Shown here in pieces: positions 37,739-49,900 of a stretch of DNA of 64,000 nucleotides. The notes under the pieces were generated by a model. It saw nothing but the letters and a program-made list of their open reading frames with translations. It was not told the DNA's origin and did not search any database. Every line of letters starts with the position of its first letter. The stretch's first letter is position 1. Source of the DNA: Ananas comosus (taxonomy: Eukaryota; Streptophyta; Magnoliopsida; Poales; Bromeliaceae); assembly GCF_001540865.1 (NCBI RefSeq), contig NC_033627.1, positions 9,649,267-9,713,266 on the forward strand, given 5' to 3'. The translations under genes were made by a program, and so were the position numbers.

Positions 37739-37831
<93 letters not shown>
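37733..37831. repeat. Compound microsatellite (CT)n(TA)n
   Basis: A CT run with one CCT break to 37779, then TA to 37831, in the same element-CT-TA order as at 10735 and 11034. Confidence 0.92.
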
Positions 37832-37835
<4 letters not shown>

Positions 37836-38012
37836 ATAGGAGAAAACATTTGACGACTATAAGAAATATTTCAGAGTAAAGATATGTTTATTTGGGTGAA
37901 AGTGGAGAAGGGTGAATTCGTTTTCGGTCATAAACGATCATTTTCACTATTTGTTTCACCGTAATAAAGATACAATCGAAATTTGGGTCATCCGAAATAA
38001 CGTAATTGACTT

Positions 38013-38751
38013 TATGACACCCCAATAATCCAGCATCGGATAGTTATGACTAGATGTGGGGATATATAAGCTTAATTTGGCTAGATATAATAGCTGGGAT
38101 TAAGTATTTTGGACCGGTTGTTTTGGCCTAATGAGTTATTATTGCTAGTGGTTGGGTCGTTATATTTGGTATCAGAGACGGTTCACTAGCCAGAAATATA
38201 ATGAGTTTTAACTGAGTTAGGGTTGGAATGACGGACTAAGTCAGGGTCGATGAATGACAGACTATATCAGGGTCGGAATGACAAGCGATATTGGGCTCTA
38301 TGTGTATTTAAGGCTGACGAGAACATCAGGGCCTAAACGGAGAGAGTATGTGACATCTCAATAATCCTACATCGGATAGTTATGGCTAGATGTGGGGGTA
38401 TATAAGCTTGATTATGTTAGATATAGTAATTGGGCTTAAGCATTTTGGGCCGATTGTTTTGGCCTAAAGAGTTATTATTGCTAGTGGTCGGGTTATCGGG
38501 TAGTTATGGCTAGGTGTGGGGGTATAGAAGCTTGATTAGACTAGACATAATAACTGGTCTTAAGTATTTTGGTCGACTTCAACTCGTCTCCACAGCAAAA
38601 AATGAGCCGAAGTCAATTATGGTAAAGAAAGATGAAGTGTGGGGGTATATATATAAGTTTGATCATGCTAGACATAATAACCGCGCTTAAGTATTTTGGG
38701 CCGGTTGTTTTGTCCCAACGAGTTATTATTGATCGTGGTCGGGATGTTACA
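38013..38751 (+). mobile_element. TRIM (terminal-repeat retrotransposon in miniature), rearranged
   Basis: GACTT flanks both sides (38008-38012, 38752-38756). The first LTR (38013-38164) starts TATGACACCCCAATAAT and is followed by TTTGGTATCAGAGACGG, a tRNA-iMet-type PBS. A purine tract (AACGGAGAGAGTA) precedes a second LTR at 38349. A partial third LTR copy begins near 38500 and a fourth ends at 38751. Between them (38574-38635) sits a diverged copy of the right-hand target flank (38752-38825). No coding capacity. It is of the same family as 47152-47938. Confidence 0.8.
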
Positions 38752-38829
38752 GACTTTGACTTGCTCCGGGGTGAAGTCGTTTACAGCAAAAATGAGCCGA
38801 AGTCAATTATAATAAAAAGAGATGAATAA

Positions 38830-39895
38830 AAAAATAATAAAATAATATAATGAGTAGTGCTAGTTATATTTAAATATATTTAATTATGGTACTAATTACT
38901 CTTTTATTTAATTTGCATATTTTAAATATGATAAAATTTGATTAGTTAAGTTTTAATATTTCCTTCATTTAGTTTGCACATCTAAAATGTGATAAAAATT
39001 GATTAATTATGTAATTATATATATTTTTTACTTTATAATTTTATTGTTGTGCTATTATAATTTATGTATAAAAAAATAATTTAGTTGTTTTAGATTAAAA
39101 TTTTTAATTATATAGAAATATAATTATATATTTATATTTATTATAATTATATTTATTATTTATTAAGTTATTTATTATTTATATATAAATTATAGTTTTA
39201 TATTATTTATTTTCTGTCAAACAAACAATATAACTGAAAAAATTTTACTTTTATAGCTATAAAACAAACAGTAGAAAAAAAATAGTTTTTACTGAACTCT
39301 ACTTTAATATAAAGTCCAATTTCGATAAAATAAACAGCCCATAAAACTAACCATAAAAAGTAATATAACTTTTTTTAAAAAAATTAAAAGGGTATACATG
39401 ATATTTTAAATATTTTAGAGAAAATGATGAAATATTACATTGCAAGCGAAGCGATGATGAAATTATATCCATATTTTAATCTACACTGAATTAGGACGTA
39501 ACGAAAAATGCTATAGTTGGACAAATAATCTTATACTCTAGGCATTTCTATTTACTTACTTTTCCCTTGAACTTAAAATTAAAAGCAACTTTTCTTTTTA
39601 GAATAATTTTATTAACCCATCTATACAATAATAAATTCGAAATTACAATATAGGAAACTACATAACTAATTTACTGCTTGTTGCACTCCTAACTATGATT
39701 TATAAATTTTAACAATTTTTAAAATTTTAATATTATAAAAAAAGCTGATAAGATAAGAATAAAATAATGGTCCTTCAATGATTGGACATAAGATTTTTTT
39801 TTTTTCGACGTACAAATAGCATTACTCTTAGCGCGTTAGGTTCGAGTTATATAATATTGCAGAGTATTTTGATATATTCAGATATTTTGGATTTT
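38830..39895. other. AT-rich stretch without recognised features
   Basis: Long A/T runs and scattered inverted words only. No convincing coding or repeat boundary. Confidence 0.5.
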
Positions 39896-39912
39896 TAAAT
39901 AAGATTACTATT

Positions 39913-40521
39913 TTTTTTTTTTTTGAGAGAAAGGTAGCACGTTACCCGCTTTATTCATTCAGGATATGAACTTAACTACATGGGTGAGGCAATAAGGCCT
40001 CTAAAGAGATGACAAGCCGAACAAAGACGAAAAAAAAAATAATAATAAAAAAAATAAAAAAATAAAAAAATCAGTGTTTCTCCATAGGGCGAAGTTTCCC
40101 CCACAGGGACGTCAGCTGTTTAACCTTATAGCAACCACGGATTGGATCAGTCTGATTCCTCCTAAAGATCACACCATTCCTGGTCTCGCAAATAACCCAC
40201 CAACAGGCAATTAGTCCAGGTAAACCATCGCTCATGGACTGAGACCCCATTCTTCCACTCCGTCTGTCCCAAACTATATGCACATCTTCGGCCAAATCTC
40301 CTGCTTGGACATCCTCCAATGACATCACCATAAGAAATTTGAAGAATACACATTGAGAAAAAAGGTGGTCTACTGTTTCCATAACAGACCCACACAGCAC
40401 ACAATTCGTGTTGCCTATCCATCCTCTTTTTAATAAATTATCTACAGTAAAAGGTCTCTTCTTGAGAACGAGCCAGCAGAACACTTTAACTTTTAATGGT
40501 ATGTAGAGCTTCCAAATTAAT
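39913..40521 (-). mobile_element. 5'-truncated L1-type LINE
   Basis: TAAATAAGATTACTATT (17 bp) is duplicated exactly at 39896-39912 and 40522-40538. A T-run at the left end is the poly(A) tail of a - strand insertion. The 3' end after the ORF carries a GTAGCACG...ACCCGC tail (39925-39983) shared with the SINEs. Only the last ~600 bp of the element were inserted. Confidence 0.9.
40071..40484 (-). pseudogene. LINE ORF2 C-terminus (RVT zinc-binding domain)
   Basis: The frame begins FCWLVLKKRPFTVDNLLKRG, then CVLC and ETVDHLFSQC, which is the CCHC-like zinc-binding domain (zf-RVT type) at the C-terminus of plant L1 ORF2 proteins. The WVICETRNGVIFR segment and the poly-basic end are also typical. 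It is open for 137 codons but lacks endonuclease and RT, and cannot act alone. Confidence 0.88.
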
Positions 40522-40543
40522 TAAATAAGATTACTATTGATAG

Positions 40544-41368
40544 TGCATTTGGTTTAATACGATAATATAATGCTGAATTGCGGTATTTATAGTATTACTA
40601 TATTTGTTTCAGTTTATAAAATTATGTAATCTTGACAATAAAATATAGTATTTTCCAAAATTGCTTTAACTATATTTGGCAAACTTTTTTTTTTACTATT
40701 TACAAATATTATTTTTTATTAAATTTTATTTTAAATAATTTAAATTTTAAATTTGAACAAAAATATAGAATTTAATATTTTAGTTTAAAATATAAATATA
40801 AATTTTATAAATTTAAAATCTAAAATTTAAATATAAATATAAATTTAAAATTTAAAATCTAAAATTTAAGTATAAATGTAAATTTAAAAATTTAAAAACT
40901 AAATTTAAAATTTAGAATTTAAAAAATAAATTTAAAATTTAGAATTTAAAATACAAATTTAAAATTTAAAATTTAAAATTTTAGATTTAAATTTAAAATT
41001 TAAAATTTAAAATTTGAACAAAAACATAAAATTTAATATTTTAATTTAAAATATAAATATATAATTTATAAATTTAAATTTTAAAATTTANAAATTAAAA
41101 ATTAAAAATTAAAAATTAAAAATAAAAATTTGACAATTAAAAATTTTAAATTAAAATTTTTAAAATGACTTATTAAAAGTGTTTTGGGAGTTGGAAGGGT
41201 AAACCTGTAATTTTATATAATATGTAAAATTATCCATCTTCAGTAATCCAATCTTACACCTTTTATAATGCTACAATACCGAATATATTACATACCGGAT
41301 GAAACAAATATAGTAATCTTGATAGGATTGCCTGTAATTTTGTTAGGATAATCCGAACCAAACACATC
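40544..41368. mobile_element. Possible AT-rich DNA element with GTTTGGTT-type ends
   Basis: GTGCATTTGGTTTAATACGA at the left faces AATCCGAACCAAACACATCC at the right, an imperfect TIR of Tourist/hAT style. The interior (40740-41160) is a cryptically simple array of AAATTTAAAATTT words and includes an N at 41091. No target duplication is certain. Confidence 0.35.
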
Positions 41369-41948
41369 CTTTATGATATGCTTATAATTATATTTAATAA
41401 TAATTTAAAAATAAAATTTTAATTTAAGAACAATAGAAAGGCACGTAAGCCGAGTTGAACAGGGCGGAGGGAATGCCGCGAGCGAGGTGCGCACCATTGC
41501 AAGAAATTATTGCTTGCCCTAATGTTTAGGAAGTTCGATTACTATATTTTTATGTGTACAATTATTTTTATATTTATAAATTAATTTCGATGATAAATTT
41601 TTAGAATCGAGAATTCATAAAATTTAAAATATTTAAATATTCTGAAAATTAAAGTTCATAATTTATAATAATAAAGGCCTTATATCAAAAGGCTTTAAAA
41701 TTAATAATTTAAAGGAGTGATATACGATATTTTCTAGTTTAATAGTATAGAAGAACCAAAATCAGTTGGTTTTTGATAGAAATTTTATTCACTATTTATA
41801 TCAAAATCAATAACTCCGATTTTGAATTGAAAAGTTCGATTTTCTATTTTTAGCCGGTTATTCAATTTTAACCATTTATTTTATACTCACTTAATGGATT
41901 TTATTATAATTTTAAAAATGTATGAAATTTAGTTTACATATTTTAAAT
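41369..41948. other. AT-rich stretch with a short GC-richer patch
   Basis: A GC-richer patch at about 41440-41520 (GGCGGAGGGAATGCCG) breaks otherwise AT-rich DNA. No gene is seen. Part of 41750-41930 resembles the long MITE cores (GATCGGAGTT-like and CCGGTTA words), suggesting an old relic. Confidence 0.35.
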
Positions 41949-41953
41949 TATCT

Positions 41954-43917
41954 TGTAGTATATATATATATATATATATATATATTAGTATGCCACGTGC
42001 CCCCCTCTCCCCATGCATGCTGATTTAACCGAGGATGCAATCACCACCACCACCTCTTTAATTAACTTCCATTGTCTCTCCGTAATTCTTTGGAGCCGTA
42101 CGCAAGGAGGAGGGAGCTCGGGTGGGGGTTTCGTCGTCGACGTCGCGCCGCGGGATCGTTCGAGCACGTATTTGACGTCGGGGCATCGCGAGGAGACCGG
42201 GCGAGCGTGCAACTTCGCCGTTCTTGACGTCACACCGGTGCTAATCGCTGTCGAGGTGAGTAATTCAGCCTTTCCTTGGATTTTGGGCAAGTTCTTACTA
42301 TTTCAACTCGGAAAGATGTTGTTTGCTGAAATCCACCGTCGACTGTTAGTATTTCAGCTCGTTCTCGATGTAGGAGTATCGGATTTCGACGAGGTTTGGT
42401 TCGTTGGATTCGGGACTTCGAGAGGAATCCACGAAGCCCTTACTTGCAAATTTTGGTGAAGGTTAGCTAGGTCGAAATCCCTTTCTTCTCTGCTATTGTG
42501 GATTTTGGACTGAATTGAGGAATTTTGGCGTTTTTAGTTTGGAGTTCGCTCAATTTCGAGACTCGGGCATTTTTGGTCGATCCAGCAGGTGGTGTCGCAG
42601 CCGAGGGGGTTCCGTGCTGCCAGGAGCTAGCTTCTTGAGGTGGGTTACATCGGTTTTACTCCTAAGTTCACATTCGTCGACATGTATAGTTTCGATTTTT
42701 GGATAATCTATTCTAACTCAAATTCATGATTTAAATGGTAGATTTCATATCTGAATTTGTAGCATGTGGTAATAAATTGAATAGGTTATACATGTTGGAC
42801 TTGAAAATTGAATTAGGAGAAAACCTGCGATTTGGACCTGTCACTTGATTAAACTACATGATTTAGCTCTAGGAGCCGTTATAAAATTGTACTGTCGCAG
42901 TATCCTAGAGACGAGTACTCCAGATAGTTTAGAATACATTTACGCTCGTGTTGGTGTGCCGAGTGAATTTTTACAGGGTCGTTCAGGTTGTTCCGGACTG
43001 TTGGGTGCCGTCAGAGTTGACGGTGGACCCGTATCGCCTTTTTGGCGTCAGATTGTGCTGAGGGCACGTTACCTGTTGGTTAGTAGACCAGTTTGAGTTG
43101 GTTACTTGACTTTGGCTTTTCATAGCATGTTTGAGCTCGACAGAGATACGCTACATACTCGGTTGGGTAGCGCCCACGAGTGCCACTTCGGAGTCAGGCT
43201 TTGTGCTTTCGCGTTGGTGTCGCTCATGCCAGTTGGACTTGCTCTCCACAGACCAGTTAGTGTGGAGGTAGCTGGACAGTCGCAACGGGGCAGGGACGGG
43301 TGTATTCACAGTTCCGGGGACGGGTATGCTTACAGTCCCGATTGGATTGGGTCCGAGTTGACATTTCCTACAGTTGGTTAGTGTAGAGTATGATAGTGTA
43401 GTGATCGGTAGCGGTAGAGTTATTTTCCTGCTTTTCTGACTACTCTTGCTCCCTTCTGTAGACTTAATGGGTGGACCGATATTATTTTGGGCGGTACCCA
43501 CTGAGGACTACTTGTTTTTACAGTAGTTCTCACGCCCAGTTGTTACTCTTATTTTGCAGAGCCACAGGTTTCGGCTGCTGCGCCTTCCGCGGATTAGGAT
43601 CGAGGCAAGGGCGTTGCGAGCTAGAGCCCTACCCGACTGACAGAGCTAGAGGCACCCCTACTTCAGGTAGATGTTTTGTTTTGAGTTTATGTACATAGCT
43701 TGCTTAACTCGCCAGTGCGAGTAACCCTGTATTTTGGTTTCTGAACTATGTATATGAAGCTCAGTTGGTTTAGCTTTTGTTTATTTAGCAGCTCTATGCT
43801 ACTGTTTGTAGTATTGCTTATCTACAGGTACTTTTGACGCTTCGTATACAAGGAAAATTTCTTGTACACGGCGGATTTGTTGGCGTGCTCGGGAAACGAG
43901 ACATCCGGGACGTGACA
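41954..43917 (+). mobile_element. Solo LTR (1964 bp), Del/Tekay-like
   Basis: It starts TGTAGTATATAT and ends GGGACGTGACA. TATCT is duplicated at 41949-41953 and 43918-43922. The right half aligns with the reverse of the LTR at 7282-10002: GAGGTGGGTTA, CTCTAGGAGCCGT, AGTAGTTCTCACGCCCAGTT and the hairpin at 43844-43869. A donor-like GAG/GTGAGTAA lies at 42256 and an acceptor-like TATTTTGCAG at about 43550-43559. No internal domain. Confidence 0.87.
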
Positions 43918-44156
43918 TATCTAAATCATATTTAAGCGATTAACAAAATGACTCCGAATATTTAAAGCGAAATTTTTAGCTACTACTATCTTAAAATCAA
44001 AAGTCTATCCAATAGATGCTACGTACGCTTTATAAAGAAGAGCCATGCCATGTATATAAAATTGCAAGATTAGAAAATTTATTTTTGCAGTAATTCAACG
44101 GATGTCCAAACTTTATGATTTTTAATAGGTTGGTATTTTAAACGTTATAGAAAATA

Positions 44157-44590
44157 GAAAAAACTTCAAAAAATCCCCATATAGTTTCACACTTTTTTAT
44201 TTTAATACCATATGGTTTAAAGTGTATCAAGTTAGTACCCCGTGATTTCTCACTTTATCACTTTAATATCTTGTGGTTTAAAGTGTATCAAGTTAGTACC
44301 ATATGATTTTGCACTTTATCATTTTAATACCATGTGGTTTCACACTTTATTACTTTAGTACCTTGTAATTTAAAAAATCACAGGGTACTAACTTGATACA
44401 AAATTAAAACCACAGGGTACTAAAGTGATAAAGTGCAAAACAACAGGGTGCTAACTTGATACACTTTAAATCACATGGTACTAAAGTGATAAAGTGAGAA
44501 ACCATAGTATACTAATTTGATACATTTTAAACCACAGAATACTAAAGTGAAAAAAATTGAAACTACAAGAAAAGTTTTTGAAGTTTTTTC
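44157..44590. mobile_element. Fold-back Mutator-type element (434 bp)
   Basis: Ends read GAAAAAACTTCAAAAA inward on both sides, and TAGAAAATA is duplicated exactly at 44148-44156 and 44591-44599: 9 bp. Both arms consist of alternating ~30-bp units (AGTGATAAAGTG / CTTGATACACTTTAAA around CACAGGGTACTAA), so almost the entire element is inverted repeat. It has no coding capacity. Confidence 0.8.
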
Positions 44591-44659
44591 TAGAAAATAT
44601 CCAAGACATTAGATTTTAATTTTGTGATTGTTATTATAGAGTCTCTATACACCATTTAG

Positions 44660-44980
44660 GAAATAATTTGGCTCGATTAGGTCCTCCTAATGGAGAGGAC
44701 GGATGATGGTGTCCATGAACGACAAGGAAGGAAAATTGATGATAGATGATGGATGACGGATGACGGATGACGGATGAGAGGGATGGCGATGCCGATGGTG
44801 GAGAAAAACAGAGAGAAAAAGAAAGAATGAAAAATGGAAATAATTAAAGGGGTCGCTTTCGGCGGCAGAAACCGCAGGCGGCGAGGGCGCGAGCCGGGGG
44901 CTGGTACTTCTGATCGAGGGACTGACCCGCAGTAGTTGGGGAATATTTGTATCCGCTGTGCCTGCCGTATCACCACACAC
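44660..44980. other. Unidentified segment with 7-bp GGATGAC tandem repeat
   Basis: Four GGATGAC-type units occur at 44750-44780. A GC-richer patch (44855-44930) has overlapping frames on - that are Ser/Pro/His-rich and not recognisable. It may be a gene-edge remnant; no call is made. Confidence 0.3.
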
Positions 44981-44994
44981 ATCAATTCCCTAAA

Positions 44995-45189
44995 AAATCC
45001 TCTCTTTTTTTTTTTTCTTTATTTATTTATTTTTTTTTTGAGAGAGATATGTATATAAATACTACCTACTTTGTTTATATTTTTTTTTTACAAATAAATT
45101 TAACTAGAAATATGAATAAACTAAACTCCGAACTTGAGATCTTGGATGCCAACCATCAAATTTTTTGTCACTTGTGCTACAACAACGGT
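44995..45189 (-). mobile_element. tRNA-derived SINE, diverged copy
   Basis: TCAATTCCCTAAA (13 bp) is duplicated at 44982-44994 and 45190-45202. T-runs at the left are the poly(A) tail of a - strand insertion. The body aligns with the SINE at 58796-58961: CACTTGTGCTAC, CCAACCATCAA, GAACTTGAGATCTTGGATG. Confidence 0.75.
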
Positions 45190-45202
45190 TCAATTCCCTA
45201 AA

Positions 45203-45345
45203 CCTCATCAACTTTAAAGGCCAGTTTAATTCTTTTTTTTATTGAAAAATTAAAATCGAAATGGACGATTGTATTTATGAGTATTTAATATACTATAATT
45301 TCATTTTGATTCTAATATTCAGGTGGAATCGAAATCCCCCAATCA

Positions 45346-45379
<34 letters not shown>

Positions 45380-45968
45380 TTCGGTCCTGTCTAGATTGGA
45401 AATTGAATTTACGCATAATGAACGTTATTTCACAAATACCTTAATTATATTTTATGTTTTATATTGAAAATTTAATTTGATTTTTTAAGTTTAATTTTTA
45501 ATTAAAGTATAGTTCAAATTTAGAAATTAAAATTTTTAATTTTAGATTTTGATTTGAACTTAAATAAAAATTTACATTCAGTCAAGCATTTTGAATTTGA
45601 TCAATGAATCTAAATTCAAATTTAAATTGAAAATTAAGTATTAAGCTTAAGATTTATTTAAATTTTAAATTAATTTTATGAATTTAAATTCAAATTCAAA
45701 TTATAATTTTTAAGTTTGACTATGAATCAAATTGTTAATTAGTTTTATGTTTTGAATCGTCAATTCAATTTTAAATTTTAAAATTTTTAAAAATTTTATA
45801 TTTAAAATTTTCTTTTATTATTCCTTGAATGTTGATGTAAATTTTTAAATTTTCAGTTTTAGTTTGAATTTAAACTATAAATATGTTTCCATATCCTGAG
45901 TTGCTAACTCAATTTTAAATTTAATTTCGTAATTATATTTTAATTAAAATTTTATTTTAATTATTTTC
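45203..45968. other. AT-rich stretch without recognised features
   Basis: Repeated AAATTTAAA/ATTTTGAAT words and a long T-run at 45364-45380. I see no gene. Confidence 0.5.
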
Positions 45969-46765
45969 TGATAACTCAAATATTTTCCATCTCAACCAAT
46001 TGGTTGTTATACAAATAAACATATTGAGGCTGTTGAGCCAATTAGGCGCGGACAGGTGGTACGCCGGTATTCCCTTCAAAGACTTCAATCTGGCCGTACA
46101 CCTGGAGCACCGGAGGAGTTTTAAAGTAAATCGTCGCACAAATTGAAGGAAGTTATAGTAACCACAAGCGGTTGCATGCGGTTCTGATCGGCTGGAGGTG
46201 GTCCAGGATATTAGGAGATAGTGGCCGATCGTGTAAAAGCAATAACTGATCAAGGGGCGATCTATAAATAGGGCACTAATGCCCTAAAAAAGGGTCTTTT
46301 TTCCTGCGAACAAAAGATCGCCCTTAATTCCTTGCAATTTCCTGCATTCTCTAGGAGCAGTTTATTTGTAACTTTTCTTTTCCTGCATTTACTGTTCTTT
46401 CTAGGAGTAGTTCGTAAAAGTAGATCAACCGAGTTTGCATGCCATCCGACACACTCGACCCCTGTACTTCTTTCCACTTAATATAAAGGCATGCCTTTCC
46501 TCTAGCCGACCAATTCTCACATTTTCTATTAATTCGGCTCTTCTGCCGTATTCGTTGCTCGATCCGTACATTTGGCTCATCCCGCCGAACCGAGTTTACT
46601 GTAGAGGTTTCGAACCTGGCTGATTTGATCCCTCATCAGCCGAATCGCTTGATCGTTCGAAGGGCGCAAACTTCGAGGGTCAGTACCATAAGCTGTTTCC
46701 ATCCCGACACGCTTCTCGAGGAGGTTCTTTGATCGGGTCAAGGATCAGGGATTTCGGCGACCAAT
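45969..46765 (+). repeat. Probable 5' LTR and leader of a Tat-like gypsy element
   Basis: A TATA box (CTATAAATAGGGC, 46263-46275) is followed by a GC-mixed leader ending GGCGACCA. Just after it, ATAATTTTTGGCACGCCCGG (46765-46784) then TGGGACTC resembles the region between 5' LTR and gag in Tat-lineage elements. The left boundary (TGATAACTC at 45969) is a guess because no second LTR is present in the window. Confidence 0.5.
46263..46275 (+). promoter_or_regulatory. TATA box of the Tat-like LTR
   Basis: CTATAAATAGGGC, followed 40-60 bp downstream by AAAAAAGGGTC. It is well placed for transcription into the leader. Confidence 0.6.
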
Positions 46766-47151
46766 AATTTTTGGCACGCCCGGTGGGACTCGTTTAAGGT
46801 ATTTTTTATTAGTTATTGATATTATGGCTGACGATAATGTCATGAATTTACGAAATAGAGCTGTTCCTAGAAGTTCTGGGAGCGAACAACCTAGTAATTC
46901 AGAAAATGTTGCCGAACGCCAAGCGGTTTTGCCCGCTGAGGGTGAAACTAGCGGCCAATCTGGCCAGCAAGAGCCTAGTTTGGCTCAGGCGCTTGGGCAA
47001 ATGACTCTTTTAGACCAAAATAGCCATACTAGCACTGCACGGTTAGATGCGGTGTTGGCCGCAATCATGGTCTCTAACGAGAATATTGCCCGAATAGGGC
47101 AATTATTAACTCGGAATGAGCAGCCGATAGTAGGCTTACAAGCGCCTGTAA

Positions 47152-47938
47152 TGTGACACCCCAATAGTCCCACATCGGATGGGAAAGGAGTTGTTATTGG
47201 GTTTATAAGAGACTTAGACACTAGTAATAATAACTGGGCTTAAGCATTTTGGGCTGGTGGTTGGGCCCAACGAGTTATTGTTGCTAGTGGGCTGGGTCGT
47301 TACATTTGGTATCAAAGCCGGTTCACCAGCTGGATATGTGTGGCGAGTCTCGGCTGAGCCAGGGTCTGGATCACAGGCTAGCGAGATGAGGCTCACATCG
47401 CCTGGTGATCTTGGGCTGTGTATGTGATTGGACTGACGAGGACGTCAGGGCCTTAACGGGGGGGAGTCTGTGACACCCCAATAGTCCCACATCGGATGGG
47501 AAAGGGGTTGTTATTGGGTTTATAAGAGACTTAAACACTAGTAATAATAACTGGGCTTAAGCATTTTGGGCTGGTGGTTGGGCCCAACGAGTTATTGTTG
47601 CTAGTGGGCTGGGTCGTTACATTTGGTATCAAAGCCGGTTCACCAGCTGGATATGTGTGGCGAGTCTCGGCTGAGCCAGGGTCTGGATCACAGGCTAGCG
47701 AGATGAGGCTCACATCGCCTGGTGATCTTGGGCTGTGTATGTGATTGGACTGACGAGGACGTCAGGGCCTTAACGGGGGGGAGTCTGTGACACCCCAATA
47801 GTCCCACATCGGATGGGAAAGGGGTTGTTATTGGGTTTATAAGAGACTTAAACACTAGTAATAATAACTGGGCTTAAGCATTTTGGGCTGGTGGTTGGGC
47901 CCAACGAGTTATTGTTGCTAGTGGGTTGGGTCGTTACA
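47152..47938 (+). mobile_element. TRIM array: three LTRs and two internal domains
   Basis: LTRs 47152-47304, 47469-47621 and 47786-47938 are each 153 bp, with unit period 317 bp. Each of the first two is followed by TTTGGTATCAAAGCCGG (tRNA-iMet-type PBS), and a purine tract AACGGGGGGGAGTC precedes the next LTR. Flanks TGTAA (47147-47151) and TATAA (47939-47943) form a 5-bp duplication with one mismatch. The LTRs differ at only one to three positions by eye. No coding capacity. Confidence 0.92.
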
Positions 47939-49900
47939 TATAATGACACCGGTGTTACAAAATCCTGTAACACCGGTAAACGGTCAACCTCAATACCAGG
48001 GGGCACCGTTTCAGAGAATTTATAGACCGGCAGTTGTCAACGTCGGCCAACAACCTGAGATAGCATGGGGTTACCGCTTCTTCCACCAGTAGCAGCGTAC
48101 CAGCCCCAAAATATAGGGGCTAGGGGGCAGGCTCCGAATGTACAAGGAGTTAACCCTGTGATACAAAATTTCGGTCTACCACAAGGACCGAATCCAGTAC
48201 AAGCACAAGTTCCTGCACAGGGAATAACAATGAAATTTATGCACAAATAGAGGAAGCCATCCAAAATACATTTGGAGTAGGCGCAAGGCCAGCAATGTGG
48301 CCTGTATTTAGATCACCTTACCCTGCGAATATAGACACAGAACATCCATACTCGGTAAATTAGAAAATGCCGAAGTTTGATAAGTTTTATGGAGATGAGA
48401 CCGAGAACACGGTCGAACATGTTGCACCGTTCACGGCACAATGCCTAGAAGCCGCAGCGGATCCATTTTTAAAGTTAAGATTATTTAACACCTCATTAAC
48501 CAAGACGGCTTTCACTTGGTATACAAGTTTGCCGGCTAATTCCGTCCGGGATTGAGACGAGTTAGAAGGAAAATTTCATGAACAATTCTTTAGAACCGAA
48601 CCGGAATTATTGGTTGCCGATTTAGCTCAGTTCAAACAGAGAACGGGAGAATCGGTTGAGAAATATTTGAACCGATTCAAGACGGCTAGGAGCCGTTGTT
48701 TTGTGAGAATGCCAGAGTCGGAGTTTGCCAAAATCGCATTTAACGGCTTGCATTTTAAAATTAAAGATCATTTTGAAGACAAATACTTTTCAAATCTTTT
48801 CGATTTGGGAGTTCGGGTTACTCAATATGAGCAATTCCGAAAAAAAAAAAATAATGAAGATCGGCTCAGATGGAGCCGAAACAAAGAGTGGAACAAAGGA
48901 AAAGAGAAAAATATCTCATTTCTTGAAGAGTTTTTGGCTCACGAGGAGCCGAATTCGTCTGAAGAGGCTGAAGATTCGGCTAATGAAGCCGAAGTATATG
49001 CAGCCGAGATTGTAAAAGCCGACAGCCATACAAATGTGCTTTGTTGAAGCTCGCTAAATCAAGCGAGGCAAAAGCACGCGTTTTGGCTTACACATATTCT
49101 TTCGATGTATCGAAAACCGATCTAATTTTTGATCGGCTGCTGAAAGATGGCCGAATTCAACTACAGGAGGGTCAAACAATACCCCCTGTAGCAGAATTAA
49201 AGCGTAGACGGTATTGCAAATGGCACCACTCATGGAGCCATAAGACGAATGAATGCACTGCCTTTAAGAGGCAGATTTAAAAAGAGATAAATGAGGGTCG
49301 GCTTATATTTGCCGACTAAGAAAATAAAAATATGAAAATTGATAAGAATCCTTTTCCATCACAGGTCACATGGTGAATATGAAAGAAAAAGAAAAAGCGA
49401 CTGCAAAAAGGCAGATTCAAGAAGAAATAGATGAGGGTCGGCTCATTTTAGTCGATCAAGAAAATGAAAATACAGGAATTGACAAAAATTCTTTTCCGTT
49501 ACAGCTTAACATGGTGAATGCTAAAGGAAAAGAGATTGCGAACGAGACGACCGCAGAAAATATTGCACACGCCAAAAGAAACCTTCGGCTTTGCATAAGA
49601 TGCAAAGCCGAAATGATGAAAAAAGATTGGGAAGTCATTATCAACGACAAAAAGAGAGGCAACGAATGGAATGAATTGATGGCATTCCCCGAGGAATGGG
49701 ATGACATTCCTGAAGGAGATGATCAAGAAGAGGATGGATTAGATGGAGCATCCAACGAGACGGAACCAGAAATCGATTCGGTTCAACACAAAAAAGATTT
49801 ATTGATGCAGAAAGTTCTGCATGAATACTACCATAACCGACAAGATGAACGTCATAGCCGATGGAGTTATCTAGAAAAATCATTCGGCTCAAAGCAAAGG

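Noticed and set aside
47152..47938. Cassandra-type TRIM with 5S rRNA promoter
   Set aside because: I see no 5S-like internal promoter words; LTR length and sequence differ.
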